Of a stretch of DNA of 64,000 nucleotides, positions 17,869 to 26,334 are shown piece after piece. The notes beneath the pieces were generated by a model. It searched no databases, was not told the DNA's origin, and saw only the letters and a program-made list of their open reading frames with translations. This DNA comes from Pseudooctadecabacter sp. (GTDB taxonomy: Bacteria; Pseudomonadota; Alphaproteobacteria; Rhodobacterales; Rhodobacteraceae): assembly GCF_020627745.1 (NCBI RefSeq), contig NZ_JAHDGE010000005.1, positions 19,437 to 83,436 on the forward strand, read 5' to 3'. The position numbers and the translations under genes are program-made. Each line of letters opens with the position of its first letter. The stretch's first letter is position 1.

Positions 17869-19338
17869 CTATTCGGCGGCCACAGACGCCCCTTGGCTCA
17901 GGTAATCCATGATCGCATCGGCGGCCTCGCGCCCGTCCTTGATCGCCCACACCACAAGGCTCGCACCACGTACAATGTCACCCGCCGCATAGACCCCCTC
18001 AAGGCTCGTCTCACCGGTGTTGAACGCCGCTTTGATGGTGCCCCAACGGGTCACTTCCAACCCGTCCACACCCCAAAGTTTCGGCAAATCCTCAGGCTCA
18101 AAGCCCAGCGCCTGAACCACCAGATCGGCGTCTTCAACATAGTCGCTGCCGTCGATCAATTCGGGCGATTGACGGCCCGTCGCATCAGGCTGGCCAAGAC
18201 GCATTTTCTGCACCTTCACGCCGGTTACGGAATTGGGCATTTCAACGGCCCGCGCAGGCCCGTCCGCATTGCCCGCAAACCCGTTGGGCGCGGCCAGCCA
18301 GACAAATTCCACGCCCTCTTCCTCGGCGTTCTGAACCTCACGTTGGGACCCCGGCATATTCGCACGGTCGCGGCGGTACAGACATTTGACAGAGCGCGCC
18401 CCCTGACGGATCGCCGTGCGCACACAGTCCATCGCCGTGTCCCCGCCACCGATGACGACAACGCGTTTTCCTTCGGCGTTCAGCTCGCCACTGTCGAACT
18501 CTTCCACGTCATCGCCAAAGCTTTTGCGGTTGCTGGCCGTCAGATAATCAATCGCGCGGACAATCCCGTCGTTGTCCACGCCGGGGGCCTCCAAAGCCCT
18601 TGTTTTATAGACGCCGGTGGCGATCAGCACGGCCTCATGCTTGCCCCGGATTGCATCGAACGAGATGTCTTCACCCACATTGCAGTTCAGCACAAATTCA
18701 ACGCCGCCATCTTCCAGCTGCGCCATGCGTTTCATCACGACATCCTTTTCCAGCTTGAAGCCGGGGATGCCGTAGGTCAGCAAACCGCCCCCGCGATCAT
18801 AGCGGTCATAAACCGTAACCTGCACGCCCTGACGGCGCAGCATATCCGCCGCTGCCAACCCGCCTGGGCCCGCGCCGATGATGCCCACACTCTCGGGGCG
18901 TTCGGTGTGGGGGCGGATGGGTTTCACCCAGCCCTGCTCGAACGCGGTGTCGGTGATGTACTTTTCCACGGACCCGATCGTGACCGTGCCATGACCCGAT
19001 TGTTCGATCACACAATTGCCTTCGCACAACCGGTCCTGCGGGCAGATTCGGCCACAGATTTCGGGGAAGGTGTTTGTCGCCTGGCTCAGCTCATAGGCTT
19101 CTTCCAGACGGCCCTCCGCAGTCATGCGCAGCCAGTCAGGGATGTTGTTGTGCAGCGGACAATGGGACTGGCAATAGGGCACGCCACACTGGCTGCACCG
19201 GCTCGCCTGTTCTTCGGCCTTGGCCGTGGCGAACTCTGCGTAAATCTCTCCGAAATCTTCTGTGCGTAGATTAGGGGGCCGCTTCTCCGGCATATCCCGT
19301 TCCACCTTCGTGAACTTCAGCATCTTTTGACCAGCCAC
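17869..19338 (-). CDS. gltD: Glutamate synthase (NADPH) small subunit
   Basis: Passes electrons from NADPH through FAD and two 4Fe4S clusters to GltB. The 489 residues are usual. Cluster cysteines are in CSQCGVPYCQSHCP (about 46-59) and CGRICPQDRLCEGNC (about 93-107). FAD binding is in GIIGAGPGGLAAADM and NADPH binding in VVIGGGDTAMDCVRTA. The C-terminal YAAGDIVRGASLVVWAIKDGR is the second FAD motif. It is the first gene of the gltD-(unknown)-gltB run; the spacer before uppP (19339-19552) should hold its promoter. Confidence 0.96.
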   Translation of the reverse strand: MAGQKMLKFTKVERDMPEKRPPNLRTEDFGEIYAEFATAKAEEQASRCSQCGVPYCQSHCPLHNNIPDWLRMTAEGRLEEAYELSQATNTFPEICGRICPQDRLCEGNCVIEQSGHGTVTIGSVEKYITDTAFEQGWVKPIRPHTERPESVGIIGAGPGGLAAADMLRRQGVQVTVYDRYDRGGGLLTYGIPGFKLEKDVVMKRMAQLEDGGVEFVLNCNVGEDISFDAIRGKHEAVLIATGVYKTRALEAPGVDNDGIVRAIDYLTASNRKSFGDDVEEFDSGELNAEGKRVVVIGGGDTAMDCVRTAIRQGARSVKCLYRRDRANMPGSQREVQNAEEEGVEFVWLAAPNGFAGNADGPARAVEMPNSVTGVKVQKMRLGQPDATGRQSPELIDGSDYVEDADLVVQALGFEPEDLPKLWGVDGLEVTRWGTIKAAFNTGETSLEGVYAAGDIVRGASLVVWAIKDGREAADAIMDYLSQGASVAAE

Positions 19339-19552
19339 AGGACATTCCTCCGAACATAAATTCTGAACCGCCTCTCTAATCCCCCATTCACGGAAAGAAA
19401 AGTCAGTATAGTTTACCTAATTGTTAGTTTTTGCTCCGATGGCAAGCCAGATTTCGCGCAATCGGTGATTTTTTAGGACCGATGCGGACTTATCATGTCT
19501 CTTTCACCTGAATCCGTTTGTTTTACAAAGAACAAAACGAATCGGATGATCC

Positions 19553-20356
19553 ATGCCCCTCCTCACACTCGTCCTCGCCGCCTTGATCCAGGGGATCACA
19601 GAATTTCTACCCGTGTCCTCGTCCGGCCACCTTATTTTACTGCCCCAACTGACGGGTATGGACGATCAGGGACAGGTCATCGACGTCGCCGTTCATATCG
19701 GCACGCTCTTTGCAGTGATCCTCTATTTCTGGTCCGACGTCCGTGCTGCGCTCTTTGGCCTCACCCGCCTTTTGCGCGGTAAAATCGACACCCAAGGCGC
19801 GTTTCTCGCGCTGTGTCTGATCATCGCCACGATCCCCGTGGTGATCTTCGGGCTGATCCTCAAACTCACCGGTCTGGACGACATGATGCGGTCCATGGCG
19901 GTGATCGGCTGGACGATGCTGATTTTCGGATTGGTCCTCTACTGGGCGGACCAAACCGGCGCCACCACCCGCAAGGCCAGCGATTGGACGTTAAAACACG
20001 CCTTCACCATGGGACTGTGGCAAGCCATCTCGCTTATCCCCGGCACCTCCCGCAGCGGCATCACAATCACCGCCGCCCGCCGACTGGGCTACGCCCGCGA
20101 AGACGGCGCGAAACTGGCCATGTTGATGTCGATTCCCACAATCATCGCCTCGGGTGTGCTTATCGGGGCGGAAGTCGCCTCAACCGCCGACGCACAAGCC
20201 GCCCGCGACGGCGCCGTAGCCGCCGCACTGGCCTTTGTCGCCGCCCTCGCAGCCCTTGCTTTGATGATGCGTCTGCTCAGATCCGTCAGCTTCACGCCCT
20301 ACGTGATCTACCGCGTGATCCTCGGGCTGATCCTTCTCTGGATCGCCTACGCCTAA
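19553..20356 (+). CDS. uppP: Undecaprenyl-diphosphate phosphatase
   Basis: Inner-membrane enzyme of the BacA/UppP family that recycles the lipid carrier for peptidoglycan and other surface glycans. The 267 residues form seven or eight hydrophobic helices. The two signature loops are present: GITEFLPVSSSGH (about 14-26) and LIPGTSRSGITITAARRLG (about 161-179), including catalytic Glu and Arg. No good Shine-Dalgarno precedes the ATG. The gene converges on the NDUFA9-like gene with a 4-nt overlap of the stop codons. Confidence 0.95.
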   Translation: MPLLTLVLAALIQGITEFLPVSSSGHLILLPQLTGMDDQGQVIDVAVHIGTLFAVILYFWSDVRAALFGLTRLLRGKIDTQGAFLALCLIIATIPVVIFGLILKLTGLDDMMRSMAVIGWTMLIFGLVLYWADQTGATTRKASDWTLKHAFTMGLWQAISLIPGTSRSGITITAARRLGYAREDGAKLAMLMSIPTIIASGVLIGAEVASTADAQAARDGAVAAALAFVAALAALALMMRLLRSVSFTPYVIYRVILGLILLWIAYA

Positions 20357-21330
20357 ACCTTCAGGTTTCTGGCGCTTTCCTTGATCGCGTCATACTGCCC
20401 GCTGGGCCGGAACCGCCACAGATAATCCGGCAAAACCGCTTCCATCGCCGTGGGGGCAATGCCAAGATCGGCAAAGGTTTTGGCATCCTCAGCCACCACA
20501 TTATCCACGGCAAGGTTTTTCACCTGATCCGCCGTCAGCGGCCCGCGCACCAGACCCAACGTCAGGAACCGCACAACACGGAACCCGAACGCCATGACCC
20601 GCGCCATCCAGAACGGAATGTTCAGGACCAAACGACGACGTCGCACGATGTCCAACATCTGCTGCATCAATTCGCGGAACGTATGCACATCAGGCCCGCC
20701 CAGTTCATAAATGCCCCGCGCATCGCCGTTCACACCCAGGGCAGCCGCTTTCGCAACATCATCCACATAGACCGGCTGAAACCGCGTTTCAGCACCGACG
20801 ACCGGCAGGACCGGACCAAAGCGCGACATGCCCGCAAACCGGTTGAAGAATTCATCTTCCATCCCGAAAATGATCGAAGGCCGCAAAATCATCGCCTCCG
20901 GCATGTGACGCAACACACCCGCCTCACCGGCGGCCTTGGTTTGCGCATATTCGCTGTCCGCATCCGCATCCGCGCCAATGGCGGAAATCTGCACCATCGC
21001 CGCCACACCCTGCTCTGCTGCGATGCGGGCAATACGCTCGGCCCCGTCCGCCTGAACCGCTTCAAACGTGTTTTTGCCAACTTCATCCAGAACGCCAACG
21101 CAGTTCACCACCGCATCGGCCCCCGTCATCACGGACCGCACAGAGGCGTCATCACGGATATTGCAGAACACCGGTTCCACCTGCCCCACAGCGCCGTATG
21201 GCTTCACAAACATGGCCTCATTGGGGTTGCGCACCGCCACGCGAATGCGCCAGCCATCCTTGGCCAGACGCCGCGCGATATAGCGACCGACAAAACCGGA
21301 CCCGCCGTAGATGGTGACAAGCTTGGACAT
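20353..21330 (-). CDS. NDUFA9-like NAD(P)-binding protein (complex I accessory)
   Basis: Atypical short-chain dehydrogenase of 325 residues. The N-terminal Rossmann motif is VTIYGGSGFVGRYIARRLAKDG, followed by a substrate-binding half with little conservation. Alphaproteobacterial members resemble the NDUFA9 subunit of respiratory complex I, which binds NADPH structurally rather than for catalysis. I start at MSKLVTIYGG (21330); the longer frame adds a non-conserved leader. No nuo genes are nearby, so an assembly or quinone-related role remains inference. Confidence 0.88.
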   Translation of the reverse strand: MSKLVTIYGGSGFVGRYIARRLAKDGWRIRVAVRNPNEAMFVKPYGAVGQVEPVFCNIRDDASVRSVMTGADAVVNCVGVLDEVGKNTFEAVQADGAERIARIAAEQGVAAMVQISAIGADADADSEYAQTKAAGEAGVLRHMPEAMILRPSIIFGMEDEFFNRFAGMSRFGPVLPVVGAETRFQPVYVDDVAKAAALGVNGDARGIYELGGPDVHTFRELMQQMLDIVRRRRLVLNIPFWMARVMAFGFRVVRFLTLGLVRGPLTADQVKNLAVDNVVAEDAKTFADLGIAPTAMEAVLPDYLWRFRPSGQYDAIKESARNLKV

Positions 21331-21521
21331 GACAAAATTTCCCTCGGGCTGACTTTCCCCCGATCTACCCCCACGACCCTTAAGAAACAAGGTCGATATG
21401 GCCGCACCGGTTCTGCTTCGTTTTGCTTCAAATACTCAAAATCCCAAACCAGCCAGAATCCCCGCCGAATCCCGTTGACAGGCCTGCCTCACCATCTTAA
21501 ACGCCCCCTCACGTGATCTGT

Positions 21522-21608
21522 GCCCAGATGGCGGAATTGGTAGACGCGCCAGCTTCAGGTGCTGGTGTCTGTATGGACGTGGAGGTTCGAGTCCTCTTCT
21601 GGGCACCA
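21522..21608 (+). tRNA. tRNA-Leu (anticodon CAG)
   Basis: GCCCAGA pairs with TCTGGGC as acceptor stem, the discriminator A is followed by an encoded CCA, and the T arm GGTTCGAGTCC is intact. The anticodon stem CCAGC/GCTGG encloses TTCAGGT with anticodon CAG. The long variable arm (about 87 nt in total) is the class II form expected for leucine. It decodes CUG, the main leucine codon in GC-rich genomes. No integrase or attachment duplication is seen beside it. Confidence 0.96.
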
Positions 21609-21643
21609 TTCACTTCCCCCACAACGGAAGGTAGACAGATCAC

Positions 21644-22255
21644 ATGACAAACCATCTTTACAAAAATGACCTGCCCGACGGCCTCGACCTTGGCCCTGTC
21701 GTGGCCATTGATTGCGAGACAATGGGCCTGAACCCCCACCGCGACCGTCTGTGTCTGATCCAGATGTCGGGCGGCGATGGCGATTGCCACTTGATCCAGG
21801 TCGAAAAGGGCCAGACCGAGGCCCCGAACCTGTGCAAGATGCTGGCAGATCGCGATGTCCTGAAACTCTTTCACTTTGGCCGGTTCGATATCGCCGCGAT
21901 GGCCAACGCCTTTGGCACCACCGCCGCGCCTGTTTATTGCACCAAGATCGCCAGCAAACTGGTGCGGACCTACACGGACCGCCACGGGTTGAAGAACCTG
22001 CTTCAGGAACTGCTGTCTGTCGATATCTCAAAATTCCAGCAGCAATCGGACTGGGGCGCGGAAACCCTGACCGCCGCCCAGCTGGACTATGCCGCATCCG
22101 ACGTTTTGTACCTGCATCAGCTGCGCGACAAGCTGAACGAGCGCATGACCCGTGAGGGCCGGATGGACATGGCGCAAGCCTGTTTTGACTTCTTGCCCAT
22201 GCGCGCGACGCTTGATCTGGCGGGCTGGCCGGAACAGGACATCTTTTCGCACTGA
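21644..22255 (+). CDS. rnd: Ribonuclease D (short form)
   Basis: A 3'-5' exoribonuclease of the DEDD family involved in tRNA 3' maturation. Exo motifs are AIDCETMGL (motif I, Asp/Glu), HFGRFDIAAM (motif II) and LDYAASDVLYLHQLRDKL (motif III, Tyr/Asp). At 203 residues it contains only the nuclease domain and lacks the HRDC domains of the E. coli enzyme, the usual form in alphaproteobacteria. It follows tRNA-Leu by 35 nt and overlaps kdsD by one base (TGATG), which couples it to the LPS genes. Confidence 0.93.
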   Translation: MTNHLYKNDLPDGLDLGPVVAIDCETMGLNPHRDRLCLIQMSGGDGDCHLIQVEKGQTEAPNLCKMLADRDVLKLFHFGRFDIAAMANAFGTTAAPVYCTKIASKLVRTYTDRHGLKNLLQELLSVDISKFQQQSDWGAETLTAAQLDYAASDVLYLHQLRDKLNERMTREGRMDMAQACFDFLPMRATLDLAGWPEQDIFSH

Positions 22256-23214
22256 TGGGACGGTTTCTGGACACGGCGCGGCGGGTCATCCGCGAAGAGG
22301 CCGCAGCCCTGTCCGGGCTGGCAGACGCCCTTGACGCAACCCTGACCGACGCCGTTGAAACCATCCTCAAGGCGCAGGGGCGCGTGGTGGTGTCCGGGAT
22401 CGGAAAGTCGGGCCACATCGCCCGAAAAATCGCGGCCACGCTGGCCAGTACCGGAACCCCCGCACAGTTCGTCCACCCCGCAGAAGCATCCCACGGTGAT
22501 CTTGGCATGGTGACAAAACAGGATGTTGTCCTTGCCATTTCCAATTCCGGCGAGGCACCTGAACTGGCCAATCTTCTGGCCTATACCCAGCGGTTCGATA
22601 TTCCCCTGATCGGGATCACCAGCAAACCTGAAAGCACTTTGGCGCGGTTCAGTGATATCCTTCTGGCGATGCCAAAAACACCCGAGGCTTGTGGCACCGG
22701 CGTGGTGCCGACCACTTCTACCACCATGACGCTGGCGCTGGGCGATGCCCTCGCCGTGGCTCTGATGGAGCACCGTGATTTTTCCGCTGAAAACTTCCGT
22801 CAGTTTCATCCGGGCGGCAAACTGGGCGCGCAACTGGCCCGTGTGGGCGATCTGATGCACGCAGGTGACGCCCTGCCGCTGGTCACGACCTCCACCCCCA
22901 TGAGCGATACCCTGCTGATGATCAGCCAGAAGGGGTTCGGCGTGGTTGGTGTTCTCGATAAGGCAGGCTACCTTTGCGGCATCGTGACCGACGGCGACTT
23001 GCGTCGGAACATGGCCGGTTTGCTGGATCTGACCGCGGGGCAAGTCATGACGCGTGACCCCCGCACCATAGGTCCTGATGCGCTGGCCGAAGAGGCTGTG
23101 AACGTGATGCAGGACCGCAAGATCACCTGTCTGTTTGTCGTGGACCCCGAGGGGTCTTTGGATGTGACAGGTATTCTCCACATTCACGACTGCCTCCGTG
23201 CAGGCGTGGTGTAA
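22255..23214 (+). CDS. kdsD: Arabinose-5-phosphate isomerase (KpsF/GutQ family)
   Basis: Converts ribulose-5-phosphate to arabinose-5-phosphate, the first step of Kdo synthesis for LPS. The 319 residues show an SIS domain (VVVSGIGKSGHIARKIAATL, SNSGEAPELANLL, HPGGKLGAQLARVGDLMH) followed by two CBS domains (about 205-319; ending DVTGILHIHDCLRAGVV). It is directly joined to lptC, whose ATG follows its stop without a gap. This order kdsD-lptC-lptA-lptB is the LPS module of many proteobacteria. Confidence 0.94.
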   Translation: MGRFLDTARRVIREEAAALSGLADALDATLTDAVETILKAQGRVVVSGIGKSGHIARKIAATLASTGTPAQFVHPAEASHGDLGMVTKQDVVLAISNSGEAPELANLLAYTQRFDIPLIGITSKPESTLARFSDILLAMPKTPEACGTGVVPTTSTTMTLALGDALAVALMEHRDFSAENFRQFHPGGKLGAQLARVGDLMHAGDALPLVTTSTPMSDTLLMISQKGFGVVGVLDKAGYLCGIVTDGDLRRNMAGLLDLTAGQVMTRDPRTIGPDALAEEAVNVMQDRKITCLFVVDPEGSLDVTGILHIHDCLRAGVV

Positions 23215-23802
23215 ATGTTCGGCGACGAAAGCTATTCACAGTTTGTCGGGTTCTTGAAGGTCACGCTTCCGCTGGCCGCACTGGCGCTGATGTCCACAAT
23301 CTTTCTGTTTGCCCGCGCCCCGACACAGGACAGCACCATCCCCTACGCCGAGATCGAGGACATCGCCCGCGAACCGCGCCTGTCCGGCCCGCAACTGTCG
23401 GGCGTGGCGGATGATGGATCAATCATCAATCTGGCGGCCCGAACGGCCAAGCCGCAGGGGGACGTCCTGTCGGTCGAGGCGATGACCGCCAACATTCAAT
23501 CCGCCGACGGCACCGTCATCGACATCCGCGCGGGTATGGGTGAGATCGACAACATCAACAACACCGCCCGCCTTACGGGACTGGCCCATCTTGAGACCTC
23601 GAACGGGTATGAGATGGAGACCGCAGGCATATCCGCCAACCTGACCACAGGGCGCATCATCAGCGATGGCCCGCTTGAGGTGCAGGCCCCGTTTGGCGCG
23701 CTGACAGCGGGGCAGCTGGTCATTGAAACACCGGATACGGACACCGGACAAGTGATGGTGTTCCAAAACGGTGTCCGGCTGGTATACACACCCCAACCCT
23801 AA
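23215..23802 (+). CDS. lptC: LPS export bitopic protein LptC
   Basis: Periplasmic-facing bridge protein that receives LPS from the LptBFG extractor and hands it to LptA. The 195 residues contain one N-terminal membrane anchor (FLKVTLPLAALALMSTIFLF, about 12-31) and a beta-jellyroll periplasmic part with the LptC pattern (DGSIINLAARTAKPQGDV, DIRAGMGEIDNINNTARLTG). It directly abuts kdsD and precedes lptA by 12 nt. Sequence conservation of LptC is low; gene order carries much of the call. Confidence 0.88.
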   Translation: MFGDESYSQFVGFLKVTLPLAALALMSTIFLFARAPTQDSTIPYAEIEDIAREPRLSGPQLSGVADDGSIINLAARTAKPQGDVLSVEAMTANIQSADGTVIDIRAGMGEIDNINNTARLTGLAHLETSNGYEMETAGISANLTTGRIISDGPLEVQAPFGALTAGQLVIETPDTDTGQVMVFQNGVRLVYTPQP

Positions 23803-23814
23803 CGGAGAGTGCAC

Positions 23815-24300
23815 GTGACGCTTTTGAAATCTGCCCTGTTTGTGGCGACCATGATCCTTGCGGCTCCGCTCGCGGCCCAAACCAATCTCAATCTTGGAGG
23901 GATCAGCGCGGACCCCGCAGCGCCTGTGGAGATTACGGCCGACAATCTGACAGTGGATCAGAACAGCGGCACTGCGATCTTCGAAGGAAATGTTGTGCTG
24001 GGTCAGGGTCAGTTGCGTCTGTCGGCTGGCCGTGTCGAAGTCATCTATGACGGAACGGCGGGGGACATCAGCCGGTTGAGCGCCACAGGCGGCGTGACCT
24101 TTGTGACCGATACCGAAGCGGCAGAGGCGCAAAGCGCGGACTACAATCTTGATGCAGGCACCCTGACGATGAACGGGGATGTTCTTTTGACCCAAGGGGC
24201 AAGTGCCATCTCGGCGGACACAATGCGGATCAACCTCACGACGGGGGCGGCGCAGATGGAAGGGCGTGTACGCACGATCCTGACGCAAGGCGGGAACTGA
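23815..24300 (+). CDS. lptA: LPS transport periplasmic protein LptA (OstA family)
   Basis: Forms the periplasmic bridge that carries LPS to LptDE. About 161 residues: a signal peptide (LLKSALFVATMILAAPLAAQ) and then the jellyroll repeat VEITADNLTVDQNSGTAIFEGNVVLGQGQLRLSAGRVEV. I favour the GTG at 23815 because GGAG at 23804-23807 is then 7 nt upstream; the GTG at 23809 is too close. The last base of its TGA is the first base of lptB's ATG. Confidence 0.9.
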   Translation: MTLLKSALFVATMILAAPLAAQTNLNLGGISADPAAPVEITADNLTVDQNSGTAIFEGNVVLGQGQLRLSAGRVEVIYDGTAGDISRLSATGGVTFVTDTEAAEAQSADYNLDAGTLTMNGDVLLTQGASAISADTMRINLTTGAAQMEGRVRTILTQGGN

Positions 24301-25052
24301 TGCCGGACCTGACCGTCACAGACGGCGACGTCGGCCTGCGGGTCGTCAACCTGCGCAAAAGCTACCGCAAAAGGCTGGTCATCCGCGACGTGTCGATGCA
24401 TCTCGGACGGGGAGAGGTCGTGGCCCTTCTTGGACCAAACGGGTCCGGCAAGACGACCTGTTTCTATTCTATCGCCGGTCTTGTGACACCCGAAGGCGGC
24501 AATGTGGTTGTGGACGGTCGCGATGTGACGGCCCTGCCGATGTATCGCCGCGCCAAGCTGGGCATCGGTTATCTGCCGCAGGAAATGTCGATCTTCCGCG
24601 GGCTGAATGTAGAAGACAACATTTTGTCGATTCTTGAAATTGCAGAACCCGACCGCACGCGCCGCCGCGAACGGCTGGAAGAATTGCTGTCGGAATTCAA
24701 CATCGGTCACATCCGGCGTGCACCGGCCATGGCCCTTTCGGGGGGGGAACGCCGGCGCGCCGAAATCGCACGTTGTCTGGCCGCTGATCCCAATTATGTC
24801 CTTCTCGACGAACCGTTTGCGGGGGTTGATCCGATTGCTGTCGGCGAAATCCGCGCCCTGACGGCCGACCTGAAAAATCGCGGGATCGGCGTCCTGATCA
24901 CCGACCACAACGTTCAGGAAACCCTTCAGATTGTCGACCGTGCCTACATCTTGCACGACGGTAAAATCCTCATGTCCGGCACCACGAAGGAGGTGGTCGA
25001 GGATGAAAACGTCCGTCGCGTGTATCTTGGCAATTCCTTCCGTGTGACCTGA
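24300..25052 (+). CDS. lptB: LPS export ABC ATPase LptB
   Basis: ATPase that powers LptFG extraction of LPS from the inner membrane. The 250 residues hold Walker A GPNGSGKTT (about 43-51), the Q-loop in IGYLPQEMSIFRGL, signature LSGGERRRAEIAR, Walker B YVLLDEPFAGVDP and switch histidine in LITDHNV. It overlaps lptA by one base. A hairpin about 10 nt past the stop may end the transcript. Confidence 0.96.
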   Translation: MPDLTVTDGDVGLRVVNLRKSYRKRLVIRDVSMHLGRGEVVALLGPNGSGKTTCFYSIAGLVTPEGGNVVVDGRDVTALPMYRRAKLGIGYLPQEMSIFRGLNVEDNILSILEIAEPDRTRRRERLEELLSEFNIGHIRRAPAMALSGGERRRAEIARCLAADPNYVLLDEPFAGVDPIAVGEIRALTADLKNRGIGVLITDHNVQETLQIVDRAYILHDGKILMSGTTKEVVEDENVRRVYLGNSFRVT

Positions 25053-25063
25053 TGTGACACCCC

Positions 25064-25090
25064 GCCCATTGACAGATCGTCAATTTGGGC
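25064..25090 (+). terminator. Stem-loop behind lptB
   Basis: GCCCA and TTGAC pair with GTCAA and TGGGC around AGATC, with a 2-nt bulge. There is no T tract after it, so termination would be weak, and the inner ATTGAC/GTCAAT could instead be an operator of the hpf promoter region. Confidence 0.4.
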
Positions 25091-25209
25091 GCCCAATGCA
25101 GGGGATGACAGTCACGGTTTCACATGTGGTCGGCAACGCGCCTTACGGGCGCCGGTCGCACACAACCGCCCCACTGTCATCATTTCTGACAATTCCGGCC
25201 TGATTTTAC

Positions 25210-25225
25210 GAACCCTTAACGGTTC
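25210..25225. promoter_or_regulatory. Dyad GAACC-N6-GGTTC upstream of hpf
   Basis: Perfect 5-bp half-sites with a 6-nt spacer, 40 nt before the hpf start and next to an AT-rich patch. This is the location of a regulator site or promoter; no sigma consensus could be assigned with confidence. Confidence 0.3.
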
Positions 25226-25264
25226 CCACGCCCCTATTGTCTGCATTGAAATGAAGGAGAAAAG

Positions 25265-25840
25265 ATGCGCTATCAGATCACAGGAAAGCAAATCGACATT
25301 GGCGAAGCCCTGCAAACCCATGTGCAGACTGAAATGGGGGAGGTTTTCAGCAAATATGCAGGCCGCCCGACCGACGCAAATATCGTCTTTTCCAAAAGCG
25401 CACATGAATACGTGTGCGAAGCTGTGGTGCATCTTTCGACCGGTCTAACGGCGCAAGCCAAGGGCAAAGATACTGAAATCTATGCTGCTTTTGACAGCGC
25501 ATCCGAGAAAATGGAAAAACAACTCAGGCGGTACAAGCGCCGCCTGAAAGACCACCACAACGGGCGATCACAACCGGTTGAACTCTCCGATGCGGGGTCC
25601 TATATCCTCGCCTCACAGACTGAGTCGGAAGATAATGAACCGGACGGCGTCAGTTCCATGATTGTAGCAGAGATGGAAACCAAAATCCCGTCTCTCTCCG
25701 TTGGGGAAGCGGTGATGCAAATGGAACTCGCTGATGCGCCGGTACTTGTGTTTCGGAATGAGGGAAACAAAGGGATCAACGTGGTGTATCGCCGTGATGA
25801 CGGCAACATCGGCTGGATTGACCCCCGCAACGCGAGCTAG
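25265..25840 (+). CDS. hpf: Ribosome hibernation-promoting factor, long form
   Basis: Binds the 30S decoding region and dimerises ribosomes to 100S particles in stationary phase. The 191 residues include the N-terminal S30AE domain (YQITGKQIDIGEALQTHVQ through QLRRYKRRLKDHHN) and the C-terminal dimerisation domain (VGEAVMQMELADAPVLVFRNEGNKGINVVYRRDDGNIGWIDP), so this is the long type. AAGGAG sits 7 nt before the ATG. ptsN follows by 29 nt. The rpoN gene often found between lptB and hpf in proteobacteria is absent. Confidence 0.95.
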   Translation: MRYQITGKQIDIGEALQTHVQTEMGEVFSKYAGRPTDANIVFSKSAHEYVCEAVVHLSTGLTAQAKGKDTEIYAAFDSASEKMEKQLRRYKRRLKDHHNGRSQPVELSDAGSYILASQTESEDNEPDGVSSMIVAEMETKIPSLSVGEAVMQMELADAPVLVFRNEGNKGINVVYRRDDGNIGWIDPRNAS

Positions 25841-25869
25841 AACGAACCATGGTTCGTTCGGGGAATGAC

Positions 25870-26334
25870 ATGACCATTCAGGATATCCTTCCGGCAACGG
25901 GTATTAAGGTGATTGCATCAGCCACCAGCAAAAAGCGGCTGTTTCATGACCTTGGCGATATGGCAGAAAGCTGTTTTGGGCTGGACCATACAACCGTGGT
26001 CGATGCCCTGATGGATCGTGAAAGTCTGGGACCAACAGGTGTGGGGCATGGCGTTGCTTTGCCCCATGCCCGACTGCCGGGTTTGACCAAGGTCTGCGGT
26101 CTGTTCCTGCGTCTGAAAAAGTCGATTGATTTTGACGCTGTGGATCGTCAGCCGATTGATCTGGCGTTTGCCCTGTTTGCGCCGCAAGACGCCGGTGTCG
26201 AACACCTCAAGGCGCTGGCGCTGGTGTCGCGGACATTGCGGGATGAAAACATCTGCACCAAGCTGCGCGCCAATGAAGACCCGTCCACGATCTACACGAT
26301 CCTGACAGAGATGAGCGCGGCGCAGGCAGCCTAG
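25870..26334 (+). CDS. ptsN: Nitrogen-PTS EIIA protein
   Basis: Regulatory phosphocarrier of the PTS-Ntr chain. The 154 residues are one EIIA domain, with the phosphorylated histidine at about residue 66 in GVALPHARLPGL. I use the ATG at 25870 (MTIQDILPATGI); GGGG precedes it, while the upstream ATG at 25849 would add an unrelated MVRSGND. Partners npr and ptsP are not in the window. It converges on the sulfotransferase gene with a 4-nt overlap of ends. Confidence 0.93.
   Translation: MTIQDILPATGIKVIASATSKKRLFHDLGDMAESCFGLDHTTVVDALMDRESLGPTGVGHGVALPHARLPGLTKVCGLFLRLKKSIDFDAVDRQPIDLAFALFAPQDAGVEHLKALALVSRTLRDENICTKLRANEDPSTIYTILTEMSAAQAA

Noticed and set aside
19813-21516. 567-codon plus-strand frame over uppP and the NDUFA9-like gene
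   Set aside because: It covers parts of two genes on opposite strands and reads as His/Arg-rich low-complexity sequence.
21522-21608. tRNA-Leu as an integration site
   Set aside because: No integrase, no duplicated tRNA 3' end and no change of gene content on either side.
25069-25092. TTGACA upstream of hpf as a sigma-70 -35 box
   Set aside because: No -10-like hexamer lies 16-18 nt downstream (CCCAAT), and the bases belong to a hairpin behind lptB.
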